DNA from: Symploca sp. SIO2C1
GTDB taxonomy: Bacteria > Cyanobacteriota > Cyanobacteriia > Cyanobacteriales > Coleofasciculaceae
Direction: 5' to 3'
DNA length: 56,617 nt
NCBI GenBank assembly: GCA_010692635.1
Contig: JAAHGL010000032.1
Span: forward strand, 1 to 56,617
The notes under the pieces are model-generated. The model was not told the origin of the DNA. It searched no databases and saw nothing but the letters and a program-made list of their open reading frames with translations. Position numbers and translations under genes: made by a program. Below, one piece after another: positions 26,295 to 35,924 of the stretch. Every line of letters begins with the position of its first letter. Positions within the stretch are counted from its first letter, which is position 1.

Positions 26295-26392
26295 AGAATT
26301 TAGAATTCAGAATTTAGAATTCAGAATTGGGAATTATAAGTACTCCTGAACTTCTGAACTTCTTTGTTAAAAACACGGAGACTGGAATTAGT

Positions 26393-28084
26393 ATGGCACT
26401 GAATGTAGTTAACCAACTTGGGGACTGGAATCCTCAGGTTTTTCGGGAATTTAAAGGGCGTCTTAAACCCCGCAATATCCTAGTTACAGTAGCAATTTCT
26501 TTGGTAGGTCAACTGCTGTTACTGATGAGTTTCGCGAGTCAGTTACCGGTTGTTAGCGACATTAATCCGGATCAGTATAGCCGCTATTGTACTGGTTCTA
26601 GGCAACAATATTCTAGCCCCAAGTGCCTGTTGGATGGCTCAAGTTTTCAGATTAACTGGCAGCTGTGGTGGCAAGATGTCTTCATCTGGTTGAGTCTGAT
26701 TGGCATCTTTGCACTGTTAGTAGTAGGCACTTATATGCTGCTCAGTGATCTTGCCAAAGAAGAAAGTCGGGGTACACTGAACTTTCTACGCCTTACTCCT
26801 CAATCTAGCCAGAGCATTTTAGGTGGCAAACTCCTGGGAGTGCCAATCTTGCTCTATCTGGCAGCATTTCTCGCTTTTCCTTTGCATCTGTGCTCCAGTT
26901 TAGGGGGTGACGTCCCTTTGAGTAAAATGCTCTGCTTTTACTTGGTTCTGGGTACTAGTTGCCTGTGCTTCTACAGCATGGCATTGTTATTTGGCTTAGT
27001 AGGCAAACGCCTGAGCGGTTTCCAACCTTGGTTAGGCAGTGGTGCAGTACTAATATTCTTGTTCATTATCACCAATTTGCTTGAGCACCCTAGCTCCAGC
27101 CACTACCCAACAGACTGGCTGATGTTGTTTCATCCAGGGATTTTGTTGCCTTACTTGATTGATGCGAATTCTTTCAATCCTGTCAATATCTATAATAAAG
27201 GTGATTACTTGGGAGGACTGCTGTGGTTTAATCTACCCGTCGGTGCTAGATTTTTGAGTTTAGCTAGTTTAACAGTATTTAACTACGGTTTGTGGAGTTA
27301 TTGGGCATGGCGAGGGCTCAAGCGCTGCTTCCACAACCCCACTACTAACTTATTCAGTAAAGGAGAAACTTACCTACTCACAGCTTCTTTTGAACTGATG
27401 ATTCTGGGATTTGCCCTAAATCCTCATGTTCGGGAATGGAAGAATTATACCGATGGTATCTTTGAGAATTTGCAGATGCTACTGGTATTTAATCTGATAC
27501 TATTCTTAGGACTAATCGCCGCCTTGAGTCCCCACCGACAAGCTTTGCAAGATTGGGCTCGTTACCGACACCAACACCGTGGTTCACGCAATAGAGGCTT
27601 ATTGAAAGATTTGCTTTGGGGTGAAAAAAGTCCGGCCCTAGTAGCAATAGCACTGAATTTAGCGATCGCTTCAGTAATCTTACTGCCCTGGATCATACTC
27701 TGGTCTGAGAGCGAATTGAAAATACCAGCACTTTGGGCACTGTTATTGAATATCAGTTTCATCTTAGTCTGTGCTACCGTCGCCCAGTTGATGCTACTGA
27801 TGAAAGCCCAAAAACGCTTAGTTTGGGCTGCTACCACTGTGAGTGGATTAATTATCTTACCGCCAATAATTTTTGGTTTTCTGTCAATGAATCCCAGTTA
27901 TGAGCCTGCTGTGTGGTTATTTTCTGCTTTTTCCTGGACTAGTGTAGAATACGCCACTGGTATAACTGTTGGCTTTGCACTAATGGCTCAGTCTTTGGTA
28001 GTGGCAGTGTTGAACTTTCAACTAACACGAAGGCTACAAAAAGCTGGTGAATCAGCAACTAAAGCCCTATTGTCTGGGAATTGA
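26393..28084 (+). CDS. ABC transporter permease, ABC-2-like (paralog 1)
   Basis: The 563-residue membrane protein starts at ATG 26393 ([20 protein letters not shown]), chosen because the start region aligns exactly with paralog 2. The frame is open further upstream only through repeat DNA. It has about twelve hydrophobic segments and a conserved cytosolic motif, [20 protein letters not shown], like that of ABC-2 exporters. It is very similar along its whole length to the 28439-30130 gene and clearly, but less closely, related to 30225-31796. The substrate is not known. It shares the ATPase at 25344. Confidence 0.85.
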   Translation: MALNVVNQLGDWNPQVFREFKGRLKPRNILVTVAISLVGQLLLLMSFASQLPVVSDINPDQYSRYCTGSRQQYSSPKCLLDGSSFQINWQLWWQDVFIWLSLIGIFALLVVGTYMLLSDLAKEESRGTLNFLRLTPQSSQSILGGKLLGVPILLYLAAFLAFPLHLCSSLGGDVPLSKMLCFYLVLGTSCLCFYSMALLFGLVGKRLSGFQPWLGSGAVLIFLFIITNLLEHPSSSHYPTDWLMLFHPGILLPYLIDANSFNPVNIYNKGDYLGGLLWFNLPVGARFLSLASLTVFNYGLWSYWAWRGLKRCFHNPTTNLFSKGETYLLTASFELMILGFALNPHVREWKNYTDGIFENLQMLLVFNLILFLGLIAALSPHRQALQDWARYRHQHRGSRNRGLLKDLLWGEKSPALVAIALNLAIASVILLPWIILWSESELKIPALWALLLNISFILVCATVAQLMLLMKAQKRLVWAATTVSGLIILPPIIFGFLSMNPSYEPAVWLFSAFSWTSVEYATGITVGFALMAQSLVVAVLNFQLTRRLQKAGESATKALLSGN

Positions 28085-28410
28085 GAATTGGGAATTGGGA
28101 ATTGGGAATTGGGAATTGGGAATTGGGAATCGGGAATTGGGAATTGGGAATTGGGAATTGGGAATTGGGAATTGGGAATTGGGAATCGGGAATTGGGAAT
28201 CGGGAATCGGGAATTGGGAATTGGGAATCGGGAATTGGTGAGTCTAAATATCTCTCTTGTCTCTCTTGTCTCCCTCAGCTCCCCCAGCTCCCTCAGCTCC
28301 CTCAGCTCCCTCAGCTCCCCCAGCTTCCTCAGCTCCCCCAGCTTCCTCAGCTCCCCCAGCTCCCCCAGCTCCCCCAGCTCCCCCAGCTCCCTCAGCTCCC
28401 TCAGCTCCGT
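28079..28410. repeat. Composite repeat array 2 (GGGAATT, TCTCTTG, CAGCTCCCC units)
   Basis: Same three-part structure as 25010-25343, with the identical joint GGTGAGTCTAAATATCTCTC (28236-28255). It starts at the last codon of permease 1 and ends 30 bases before the start of permease 2. Unit numbers and the order of the T/C variants differ between the two arrays. Confidence 0.9.
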
Positions 28411-28438
28411 GCTCAAAAATACGGAAACTGGAATTACT

Positions 28439-30130
28439 ATGGCACTGAATCTAGTAAATCAACTTGGGGACTGGAATCCCCAGGTTTTTCGAGAACTCAA
28501 AGGACGTCTTAAACCCCGCAATGTCCTTATTACAGTAGCAATTTCTCTGGTAGGTCAACTACTGTTACTGATGAGTTTCACTAGTCAGTTACCGGTTGTT
28601 CAAGATCTTAAGCCAGTACATAATCGATATTGTCATGGTTCTGCCAAGCAGTATCATAATCCTCTCTGTGTACCAGACAGCTTAGGTCGTTTTCCGATTA
28701 ACTGGGAGCTATGGTGGCAAGATGTCTTCATCTACTTAAGTATGATTGGCATCTTTGCTCTGTTGGTAGTAGGCACTTATATGCTGCTCAGTGACCTCTC
28801 CAAGGAAGAAAGTCGTGGTACACTCAACTTTCTGCGCCTCACTCCTCAGTCTAGTCAAAGTATTTTGGGTGGCAAACTCTTGGGAGTGCCAATATTGCTC
28901 TATCTGGCAGCAGTTTTAGCTTTACCTTTACATCTGTGGTCTAGTGTAGCGGGTAACATCTCTTTAGGTAAAATTCTCTGCTTCTACTTAGTTCTGGTTA
29001 CTAGTTGCCTGTGTTTCTACAGTCTGGCACTACTATTTAGCTTAGTTAGCAAAAGGCTAAGTGGTTTCCAACCCTGGTTAGGCAGTGGTGCAGTACTGAT
29101 GTTCTTGATCATTATCACCAATATCCTGCAAGACAATGGTTACAACCACTACCCAACAGACTGGTTGATGCTGTTTCATCCAGGGATTTTGTTGCCTTAC
29201 TTGATTAATGCCAATTCTCTAGATCCTGGCGATATTTATAATCAAGGTAATTACTTGCAAGGATGGCTGTGGTTCTATCTACCCATCGGTGCTAAAACTT
29301 TGAATTTGATGAGTTTGATGGTATTGAACTACGGTTTGTGGAGTTATTGGGCATGGCAAGGGCTCAAGCGCTGTTTCCACAACCCCAGTGCTAACTTATT
29401 CAGCAAGCAACAGAGTTACCGACTAACAGCTTGTTTTGAAGTGATGATTCTGGGATTTGCCCTAAATCCTCAAGTTCATGAATGGATGAGTTATGCCAAG
29501 GGGGTGTTTGAGAATTTGCAGATGCTACTGGTACTTAACCTAGTCCTATTTTTAGGACTAATTGCCGCCTTGAGCCCCCACCGACAAGCCTTGCAAGATT
29601 GGGCTCGTTACCGACACCAACACCGTAATTCCCCCAACAGAGGCTTATTGAAAGATTTGCTCTGGGGTGAGAAAAGTCCAGCCCTAGTAGCAATAGCACT
29701 AAATTTAGCGATCGCTTCAGTCATCTTACTACCCTGGATCATACTCTGGTCTGAGAGTGAATTCAAAATACCAGCACTTTGGGCACTGTTGTTAAACATG
29801 GGTTTTATCTTAGTCTGTGCTACCGTCGCCCAGTTGATGCTACTGATGAAAGCCCAAAAACGAGCAGTGTGGGCTGCCACTACTGTGGGTGGATTAATTA
29901 TCTTACCTCCAATAATTCTCGGTTTTCTCTCGATGTATCCCAATAAAACTACTGCTCTGTGGCTACTCTCCGCTTTTCCCTGGGCTAGTGTAGAGCATAG
30001 TGTTGGTATAAGTGTTGCCTTTGCACTAATGGCTCAGTCTTTGGTACTAGCAGTTTTGAACTTTCGGCTAAGAAGAAAACTACAAAAAGCTGGTGAATCA
30101 GCGACTAAAGCACTACTATCTGGGAATTGA
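28439..30130 (+). CDS. ABC transporter permease, ABC-2-like (paralog 2)
   Basis: The 563-residue protein is a close tandem duplicate of the preceding permease and has exactly its length ([20 protein letters not shown] start; [20 protein letters not shown]; end [13 protein letters not shown]). The open frame continues back to 28088 through the repeat array and would add a 117-residue low-complexity extension. I reject that because paralog 1 lacks it. The extracellular loop near residues 60-80 and the loop near residues 210-240 differ most between the copies, which suggests divergence in substrate handling or partner contact. Confidence 0.85.
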   Translation: MALNLVNQLGDWNPQVFRELKGRLKPRNVLITVAISLVGQLLLLMSFTSQLPVVQDLKPVHNRYCHGSAKQYHNPLCVPDSLGRFPINWELWWQDVFIYLSMIGIFALLVVGTYMLLSDLSKEESRGTLNFLRLTPQSSQSILGGKLLGVPILLYLAAVLALPLHLWSSVAGNISLGKILCFYLVLVTSCLCFYSLALLFSLVSKRLSGFQPWLGSGAVLMFLIIITNILQDNGYNHYPTDWLMLFHPGILLPYLINANSLDPGDIYNQGNYLQGWLWFYLPIGAKTLNLMSLMVLNYGLWSYWAWQGLKRCFHNPSANLFSKQQSYRLTACFEVMILGFALNPQVHEWMSYAKGVFENLQMLLVLNLVLFLGLIAALSPHRQALQDWARYRHQHRNSPNRGLLKDLLWGEKSPALVAIALNLAIASVILLPWIILWSESEFKIPALWALLLNMGFILVCATVAQLMLLMKAQKRAVWAATTVGGLIILPPIILGFLSMYPNKTTALWLLSAFPWASVEHSVGISVAFALMAQSLVLAVLNFRLRRKLQKAGESATKALLSGN

Positions 30131-30224
30131 AAATTGGGAATGTCTCCCTATCTCCCTATTTCCCCATTTCCCTATTTCCCTATTTCCCGTATCCCATCCT
30201 CTATAATCTGGAACAAAATCAAAA

Positions 30225-31796
30225 ATGGATTCAAAACTTTTAAATCAACTGGGTGAATGGAACCCACAGCTATATCGAGAACTCAAAGGCAAACTTAAGC
30301 TCCGCAACCTGTTCATTATAGTTGGGGCTTCCTTAATCACTCAATTCTTACTCCTAGCAGTTGCCTATGAACAACACCTCCATGCATACAACTACCAATC
30401 TGGTATTGAGTGGGAGTTTATCTTCAGGCCTCTTAACTGGATGTTACCCTTCCTACTACTAGTCTGCGGCGTTTATCAACTCAGCCAAGATTTGGCTCAA
30501 GAGGAGCGAAAAGGTACCCTTAATTTCATTCGCTTAAGTCCCCAATCTAGCCAGAGTGTTTTGATAGGTAAAATACTAGGAGTCCCTGCCCTACTTTACC
30601 TGGGAATAGCTTTAACAATCCCATTACATATTTTTTCTGCCTTGGCTGCTGGTGTACCTTTGCCTTGGCTCCTAGGAATTTATACCCTTTGGGGAGCTGG
30701 TTGTTTCCTGTTCTACAGTAGCGCCTTCTTCTACACTTTGTTATGGAACACTCAAGGGGACTCTAAATCCATTGCTGGATTAGGGGGGCTTCTTGCCTTT
30801 TTTCTTGCATCTCCTTACATCAGCGTTATTGATTTTAGCTTCAAATTGTACAGCTCACACTCTGGGCTGGGAAACTGGCAGTGGTTCTTCTTACCCTTAG
30901 GAAATCAGGCAATTCCTGCTTATACCTGGGTAATGATTACCTTGAGCGTAGCCAGTTACTGGATTTGGCAAGCAGTCAATCGTCGTTTCCGCAATCCCAA
31001 CGCTACCTTACTGAGCAAGACACAAAGTTATTGGTTAGTTGCCTGTTTTCAACTTTGGTTGTTAGGGTTTGCTGTAGTAGAACTCAACTCGCTTCCTTTA
31101 GATGTTCATCTATTTGTCGGTTTGTTCTTTGTCTTCTTTTTAAATCCTATCTGGTTCCTCATTCTCATCAAAGCTTTGTCGCCTCGGCGTCAAGCCTTAC
31201 TAGATTGGGCTCGCTACCGCCGATACAACAGCAGTTCTAATCGTAAAAGCTTTTGGCATCGCCCCCTGATACAGGATTTGATTTGGGGTGAAAAAAGTCC
31301 AGCACTAGTAGCAGTTGGGCTCAATTTACTGATTACTAGTATTGTGTGGGTACCTTGGATCTTACTGTTACCAGAAAAAGTATGGAATGAAGGAGATTTG
31401 ACAACTCACAAAGCCCTCTTCGGTTTACTCTTGACAATAAATTTAATATTGCTCTATGGCGCAATCAACCAACTAATGCTGTTCCTCAAAACCTCGAAAC
31501 CGGATTTATGGACAACTGGCATCATAGTTACTCTGATTATCTTGCCCTTTTTCCTGGGAGGTATTCTGGGAATTGAACCACTGGAAATGCCTTTTTTCCT
31601 AATGTTTTCCCCTTTTCCTGTACTTGCTCTAGTTAATGGCTCAATTACCACAGTGTTCTTGGGTTTACTAGCTCAGTTAGGTGTTGTAGGCTTTTTAAGC
31701 CTACAGCTGACTAAAAAACTGCAAAAAGCTGGTGAAACTGAATCCAAAGCTCTGTTTTCAGGGAATCGATCTTTGTCTGCTAGCAGCTTGAAGTAG
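30225..31796 (+). CDS. ABC transporter permease, ABC-2-like (paralog 3)
   Basis: The 523-residue membrane protein shares the start pattern (LLNQLGEWNPQLYRELKGKL), the cytosolic motif EERKGTLNFIRLSPQSSQSV and the end AGETESKALFSGN with the two upstream permeases, but is more divergent and shorter. It completes a one-ATPase, three-permease cluster. ABC-2 exporters need two permease subunits, so different pairings could give different transporters. That is inference. TTCCCTATTTCCC arrays separate it from paralog 2. Confidence 0.85.
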   Translation: MDSKLLNQLGEWNPQLYRELKGKLKLRNLFIIVGASLITQFLLLAVAYEQHLHAYNYQSGIEWEFIFRPLNWMLPFLLLVCGVYQLSQDLAQEERKGTLNFIRLSPQSSQSVLIGKILGVPALLYLGIALTIPLHIFSALAAGVPLPWLLGIYTLWGAGCFLFYSSAFFYTLLWNTQGDSKSIAGLGGLLAFFLASPYISVIDFSFKLYSSHSGLGNWQWFFLPLGNQAIPAYTWVMITLSVASYWIWQAVNRRFRNPNATLLSKTQSYWLVACFQLWLLGFAVVELNSLPLDVHLFVGLFFVFFLNPIWFLILIKALSPRRQALLDWARYRRYNSSSNRKSFWHRPLIQDLIWGEKSPALVAVGLNLLITSIVWVPWILLLPEKVWNEGDLTTHKALFGLLLTINLILLYGAINQLMLFLKTSKPDLWTTGIIVTLIILPFFLGGILGIEPLEMPFFLMFSPFPVLALVNGSITTVFLGLLAQLGVVGFLSLQLTKKLQKAGETESKALFSGNRSLSASSLK

Positions 31797-31802
31797 AAAT
31801 AC

Positions 31803-31914
31803 TTAGGGCTTGCTGAACAAGTGGTGATAACTATTAGCCATTAGCCATTAGCCATTAGCCATTAGCCATTAGCCATTAGCCATTAGCCATTAGCCATTAG
31901 CCATTAGCTATTAG
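31803..31914. repeat. Transposon-like terminus followed by (ATTAGCC)n STRR array
   Basis: A terminus TTAGGGCTTGCTGAACAAGT (31803-31822) like those of the transposon-like repeats is followed by about eleven ATTAGCC heptamers. No second terminus is found, so this is a solo end. The array lies just ahead of the 31922 gene. Confidence 0.75.
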
Positions 31915-31921
31915 ATTAGTC

Positions 31922-32821
31922 ATGAAACCACAAACTCAGCAGATTGTCGCCACCTTAGCCAACATAACAGATGACTTATATTACAGCTTAGTTGGGGATG
32001 AACCTTATGTAACTGTTTGTTGGGAAGTTGAAGAAAAAGGTGAGTTTTCCGTAGAAAACTTGCTGCTTGATAACAAAGCTCTTACTCCCTTTGAACCTGA
32101 ATATTTTCTCCATCAGATTCAGCGCACTCAATCCCAACCTGTTATCGAGCATTACCAAAACCTCATTGCCTTACTCCAAGCTAACTTGTCAGAATTGACA
32201 ATCTATAGTTATGGTTTTCCTCAACTACCAGAGGATTTGTTCAATGGAGATTTACCCATTGACGCTGATGAACTTGAACCCTTGCTAATTCCCCTGCTAA
32301 TTGGTTTATCTCCAGCAGGAGAATGGATGGGCTTAGCTCCGAAACAGAAGCTGGGATGTAAATCAGCAGCGAGATTTGCTATTGGGGATTTAGCATCTGT
32401 TGGAGAAACAACCACCGCCCTAGTTGAGCAAATTCAATCCCTCACCTGTCAAATCGAGCATAAACTAAGCACCAGAAGTTGGAAACTGAAAAATTCTTGG
32501 GAAGTGGTGCTTACTGCTAGCCGCACCTCAATCATAGAAAAGTTATTGTCACAAGCTGGGTTCCTAAGTATCGAAGAAATCAATAAATTTTTGCGTGGTA
32601 TTGAGGATGAAATAGAAGAATTTGCAGAAGATGAAGAATTGCCCACAGATTTACAGCAAAAAATAGAGCTTCGGGAATACTTTCAATCTCAGCTGCTCAA
32701 TTCTAGGGTTTATAATCTTGACTACAATATAAGTGGCGAATCTTTTACAATTCACTACGCTTTAGGACAAACTGAAGATGGAGACTGGATGGGAGTAGTA
32801 ACAGATAGTTTTACTTTTTGA
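31922..32821 (+). CDS. NuiA-like protein (nuclease A inhibitor family, tentative)
   Basis: The 299-residue soluble, acidic protein resembles the cyanobacterial nuclease A inhibitor fold: an N-terminal helix, then DEPYVTVCWEV, a helix with YQNLIALLQANLSELTIYSY, and a strand pair LLIGLSPAGEWMGLAP. The last pattern recurs in the C-terminal half (IHYALGQTEDGDWMGVVTD), which suggests two NuiA-like modules in tandem, whereas known NuiA is about 135 residues. No matching NucA nuclease gene is in the window. This is based on remembered family patterns, so the assignment is tentative. ATG 31922 follows a repeat array with no obvious ribosome site. Confidence 0.5.
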   Translation: MKPQTQQIVATLANITDDLYYSLVGDEPYVTVCWEVEEKGEFSVENLLLDNKALTPFEPEYFLHQIQRTQSQPVIEHYQNLIALLQANLSELTIYSYGFPQLPEDLFNGDLPIDADELEPLLIPLLIGLSPAGEWMGLAPKQKLGCKSAARFAIGDLASVGETTTALVEQIQSLTCQIEHKLSTRSWKLKNSWEVVLTASRTSIIEKLLSQAGFLSIEEINKFLRGIEDEIEEFAEDEELPTDLQQKIELREYFQSQLLNSRVYNLDYNISGESFTIHYALGQTEDGDWMGVVTDSFTF

Positions 32822-32833
32822 TGTCTCAAGTTT

Positions 32834-32927
32834 TATAGCAACCGCCAGGGTCATTAGGACATCAGATTAACGTCGTTTATTATTTCAAGTTAAACCTAGT
32901 GTCCTAACCGTTGTGGCGGTTGCTATA
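32834..32927. mobile_element. Small MITE with TATAGCAACCGCC termini
   Basis: TATAGCAACCGCCA at 32834-32847 is inverted at 32914-32927 (TGGCGGTTGCTATA), and an inner pair TTAGGACA/TGTCCTAA extends the stem. The 94-bp element starts and ends in TA, as expected for TA-targeting IS630/Tc1-like MITEs. No coding content. Confidence 0.7.
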
Positions 32928-32976
32928 CTAGGGCTTTAATTTCATCTGAGATTTTTATATTCCACATAACAGATGC

Positions 32977-33136
32977 TTGTTGGGTTTGGCTTTGCTTCAC
33001 CCAACCTACAAGATTTGCGATCGCACTTTTTGAGATTTCAAGGCTGTATCGCGATTGCAACTGGTGTATTTTCCAAAATTAATATCTATAGCAATAACTT
33101 GCTGTTGGGTTGCGCTGCGCTCCACCCAACCTACAT
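32977..33136. repeat. Two short GTTGGGT/ACCCAACCTAC hairpin repeats
   Basis: GTTGGGTTTGGC with CACCCAACCTAC near 32977-33010, and GTTGGGTTGCGC with CACCCAACCTAC near 33103-33134. They are short forms of the palindromic repeat at 14447 and 24881. Confidence 0.65.
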
Positions 33137-33310
33137 TTGCTAACATGTTTTTTGATGTCAACGATAGTAATTTACACCTTACAGGCGTACACTTATTCCA
33201 TTATCCAAATAATAACCAAAAATAACCAAAATTACAACTAATAAAATATTGTCAGGATTCGGAAATTGCGTTTAGATCCTGACTGGCAGGAAGTTTAATC
33301 TGTAAAGTTT

Positions 33311-33443
33311 TCATGCAGAAGCAGCTTTAGCAGCATTGACTTTATGGCGCAATTGAGCGATTACGTCATTTGCTGCTAAGACATCTCCTTGCTCTGCCGC
33401 TTGTAATCCTGCATCAATTTTAGGGTAGTTTATTTGCTGTTGG
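33311..33443 (-). pseudogene. C-terminal fragment of an antitoxin-like gene
   Basis: Minus-strand translation gives NYPKIDAGLQAAEQGDVLAA followed by NDVIAQLRHKVNAAKAASA and a stop at 33311-33313. The pattern of an (I)DAGLxAAExGD segment followed by a short helix is typical of the C-terminus of CopG/ParD-like antitoxins. An in-frame TGA lies upstream (about 33444-33446) and there is no start codon or N-terminal RHH domain, so it is a broken remnant. Confidence 0.45.
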
Positions 33444-33549
33444 TATCAGAAAGATTTCTTCTCTAATGCTAAAGATTATAACGACTACGGATGGTACTTT
33501 TAATATCAAGAAGGTAAGTTGCGAGCTCACTAAGACACCCTACAGGATA

Positions 33550-33612
33550 ATGCGATCGCAGCCTTCCTTTGTGCTCTTTGTGCCTTTGTGGTAGATTCCC
33601 TCAAAACCCCAA
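33550..33612. repeat. GCCTTTGTGGTA dispersed repeat
   Basis: GCGATCGCAGCCTTCCTTTG, then TGCTCTTTGTGCCTTTGTGG and a TTCCCTCAAAAC tail. Nearly the same 60 bases lie at 34427-34488 on the other side of the Uma2 gene, and weaker versions at 18893-18935 and 40663-40705. Confidence 0.7.
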
Positions 33613-33619
33613 CCAAGTC

Positions 33620-34360
33620 CTAATTGTCATCAAGATCAATTCCTGCTTCTCGCAGTAATGCCTCTAAACGTTTAGCCCGTTGACGTTCCTGTTTAAGTTG
33701 TTTTTCAGCAACAAGAGCTCGGTTTTCTGTACTTTGCAACTGTTGCTGTGTAGCTGAAATCGTTTCCTCTGGAGTTAAATATCGCTTCCCCTGCTCATCA
33801 TACCAATATAACCATTCTCTGGTAATTCCTTGATATGTTCCTTGTTCTTTCCCTATTCCTAAATTAATTTTAGCTAACCATACCGGTTCACCCTCTAATA
33901 ATTGATATTCTCCTGCTTCCAGTTGATATACTTCTAAGCGAGGCTTCCTTTTTCTGAGAGGATTATAGATTGCATAATATAAAATTCCCAGTTGAGCATA
34001 ATCTTGTTTCTTGTGAGAATATTCTCCTCTTCTGGTTTGAGAGACAACTTCTAAAACTAACAGAGGAACTTCTTTCTCTTCCCAGAGAACATAGGATAAA
34101 CGTAAATCTGAATCAATAATTCTGGGCACTCCAAGACTGAGAAAACCATCAGGCACAATAGCATCTTCCTCTGGGTGAGAATATATGCCCATATCCACCC
34201 CAAAAAACCAATCCATTCTTTGGGACCAAATTAAGGCAAGAATTGCTTTGAGGAGTCCAGGAATTAAGTCTTGTAATTCGTTATCCACAGGTGTATCATC
34301 AGAATCAGGTAAATCTTCAGCAGAGGGCAAACATTGTCGAGGATTATATTTTAATAACAT
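33620..34360 (-). CDS. Uma2 family endonuclease (DUF820, PD-(D/E)XK fold)
   Basis: The roughly 246-residue protein carries the Uma2 restriction-endonuclease-like motifs: PDGFLSLG (the PD), then VPLLVLEVVSQTRRGEYSHK (the E-x-V pair) and KKQDYAQLGILYYAIYNP. A C-terminal helix (about 195-245) looks coiled-coil. ATG 34360 (MLLKYNPRQCLPSAEDLPDS) fits the usual family N-terminus; ATG 34396 is an upstream alternative. Uma2 genes are strongly amplified in cyanobacteria and are often linked with mobile DNA. The biological role is not settled. Near-identical repeats (33550-33612 and 34427-34488) flank it. Confidence 0.88.
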   Translation of the reverse strand: MLLKYNPRQCLPSAEDLPDSDDTPVDNELQDLIPGLLKAILALIWSQRMDWFFGVDMGIYSHPEEDAIVPDGFLSLGVPRIIDSDLRLSYVLWEEKEVPLLVLEVVSQTRRGEYSHKKQDYAQLGILYYAIYNPLRKRKPRLEVYQLEAGEYQLLEGEPVWLAKINLGIGKEQGTYQGITREWLYWYDEQGKRYLTPEETISATQQQLQSTENRALVAEKQLKQERQRAKRLEALLREAGIDLDDN

Positions 34361-34426
34361 AGTTTCTGCGCTAATCTGAAAAGAAAGCAGCGTCATTTAT
34401 CTTGCTCTATTTTAGTACAGGCTCCT

Positions 34427-34488
34427 GCGATCGCAGCCTTCCTTTGTGCTCTTTGTGCCTCTGTGGTAAATTCCCTCAAAACACCAAC
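34427..34488. repeat. GCCTCTGTGGTA dispersed repeat
   Basis: Same-orientation copy of 33550-33612 placed upstream of the Uma2 gene, so the gene lies between two direct repeats of about 60 bp. Confidence 0.7.
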
Positions 34489-34552
34489 CGATTATGGTGC
34501 GTTACGCTATTGCTAACAGCACCGTACAAGATAAGGTAAACTCCCTTACCTA

Positions 34553-35815
34553 TCAATCCATCATACTTCTAAAAAAATCTATAGTTTCCTTCAACGCTAC
34601 AATAAAAGCATCAATTTCTGCCTGGGTGTTATAAAAAGACAAACTCGCTCTTGCCGTTCCAGTTACACCCAATAGACGATGCAAAGGTTGGGTACAATGA
34701 TGACCAGAACGGATAGCAACACCTTCTTGATCTAGCAAAGTAGAAATATCACTAGAGTCGAGTCCCTCTACCGTAAATGCGGCGAGTGCAGCTCTACTTT
34801 TACTCCCTGTTTGAGGCAGGGGTCCATAAATTTGCACTTCAGGAATTTGGCTCAGGAGAGCGAAGAGATAAGCAGTTAATTCTTCTTCGTAAGCATGAAT
34901 TTTATCCATGCCTAGTTCCCTTAAATAGTCTACCGCAGCACCAAGAGCGATCGCTTCAGCAATGGCGGGTGTTCCTGCTTCAAATTTGTGAGGTAAGTCT
35001 GCATAGGTGGAATGTTCGAGGAAGACTTCGGCAATCATCTCGCCACCACCGAGGAAAGGAGGCATCGCTTGCAGTAGCTCCAGTTTCCCATATAAAAAGC
35101 CAATTCCCGTAGGACCACACATTTTGTGTCCGGATGCCACCAGCCAATCACAGTCCATTGCCTGTACATTGATGGGCATATGGGGAACACTTTGACAGCC
35201 GTCGATTAGTACCTTAGCTCCGTATTGGTGAGCAAGGGAAATTATCGCTTCTACTGGATTAATGCAACCCAGGGTATTGGAGACGTGAACTACACTTACT
35301 AATTTGGTGCGCTCAGAAAGTAGCTGTTGAAACTGCTCAAAGTCAAATTCCCCAGTTGCTGTCAATCCCACATGTTTAATTACTGCTCCTGTCTTCTGAG
35401 CAATGATTTGCCAAGGCACCAGGTTGCTGTGATGTTCCATCACTGTGAGGATAATCTCATCTTGGGGCTGCAAGTTGTTCAAACCCCAGCTATAGGCAAC
35501 TAGGTTAATTGCTTCACTAGCATTGCGGGTGAAGACTATTTCTTGTCGCGAGGCTGTATTAATAAAGGTTGCAACTTTATCTCTAGCTCCTTCATAAGCT
35601 TCTGTAGCTCTAGCACTCAGGCAATGAACTGCTCGATGGACATTGGCATTATCCTGTTGGTAGTAGTTTTGCAAAGTGTCGAGTACTGCTTTCGGCTTTT
35701 GGGAAGTAGCGGCATTATCAAAGTAAATTAGGGGTTTATCATGGACTTCCTGATGCAAGATGGGAAAGTCGGCTCGGATAGTATCGGCAAGGGTTCTTTC
35801 TTTAGCAATAATCAT
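34553..35815 (-). CDS. sufS: SUF-system cysteine desulfurase
   Basis: The 420-residue PLP enzyme is a group II cysteine desulfurase. It has the N-terminal [20 protein letters not shown] pattern, the PLP-binding Lys in [15 protein letters not shown] (about residue 235) and the active-site Cys in [11 protein letters not shown] (about 373). It releases sulfur from cysteine as a persulfide for Fe-S cluster assembly on SufBCD. It is the last gene of the sufBCDS operon. The gap to sufD is filled by STRR arrays. Confidence 0.96.
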   Translation of the reverse strand: MIIAKERTLADTIRADFPILHQEVHDKPLIYFDNAATSQKPKAVLDTLQNYYQQDNANVHRAVHCLSARATEAYEGARDKVATFINTASRQEIVFTRNASEAINLVAYSWGLNNLQPQDEIILTVMEHHSNLVPWQIIAQKTGAVIKHVGLTATGEFDFEQFQQLLSERTKLVSVVHVSNTLGCINPVEAIISLAHQYGAKVLIDGCQSVPHMPINVQAMDCDWLVASGHKMCGPTGIGFLYGKLELLQAMPPFLGGGEMIAEVFLEHSTYADLPHKFEAGTPAIAEAIALGAAVDYLRELGMDKIHAYEEELTAYLFALLSQIPEVQIYGPLPQTGSKSRAALAAFTVEGLDSSDISTLLDQEGVAIRSGHHCTQPLHRLLGVTGTARASLSFYNTQAEIDAFIVALKETIDFFRSMMD

Positions 35816-35924
35816 TGGGAATTGGGAATTGGGAATTGGGAATTGCTAATTGCTAATTGCTAATTGCTAATTGCTAGATTGACAGACAACTAACAACAAA
35901 CAACAAACAACCAACAACCAATAA
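35816..35924. repeat. STRR arrays between sufD and sufS
   Basis: AATTGGG heptamers (35817-35845), AATTGCT heptamers (35845-35876) and a CAACAAA/CAACCAA array (35886-35920) fill the 109-base intercistronic gap. Confidence 0.85.

Noticed and set aside
28088-28438. 117-residue N-terminal extension of permease paralog 2
   Set aside because: It is pure array translation. The paralog at 26393 aligns from MALN onward and lacks it.
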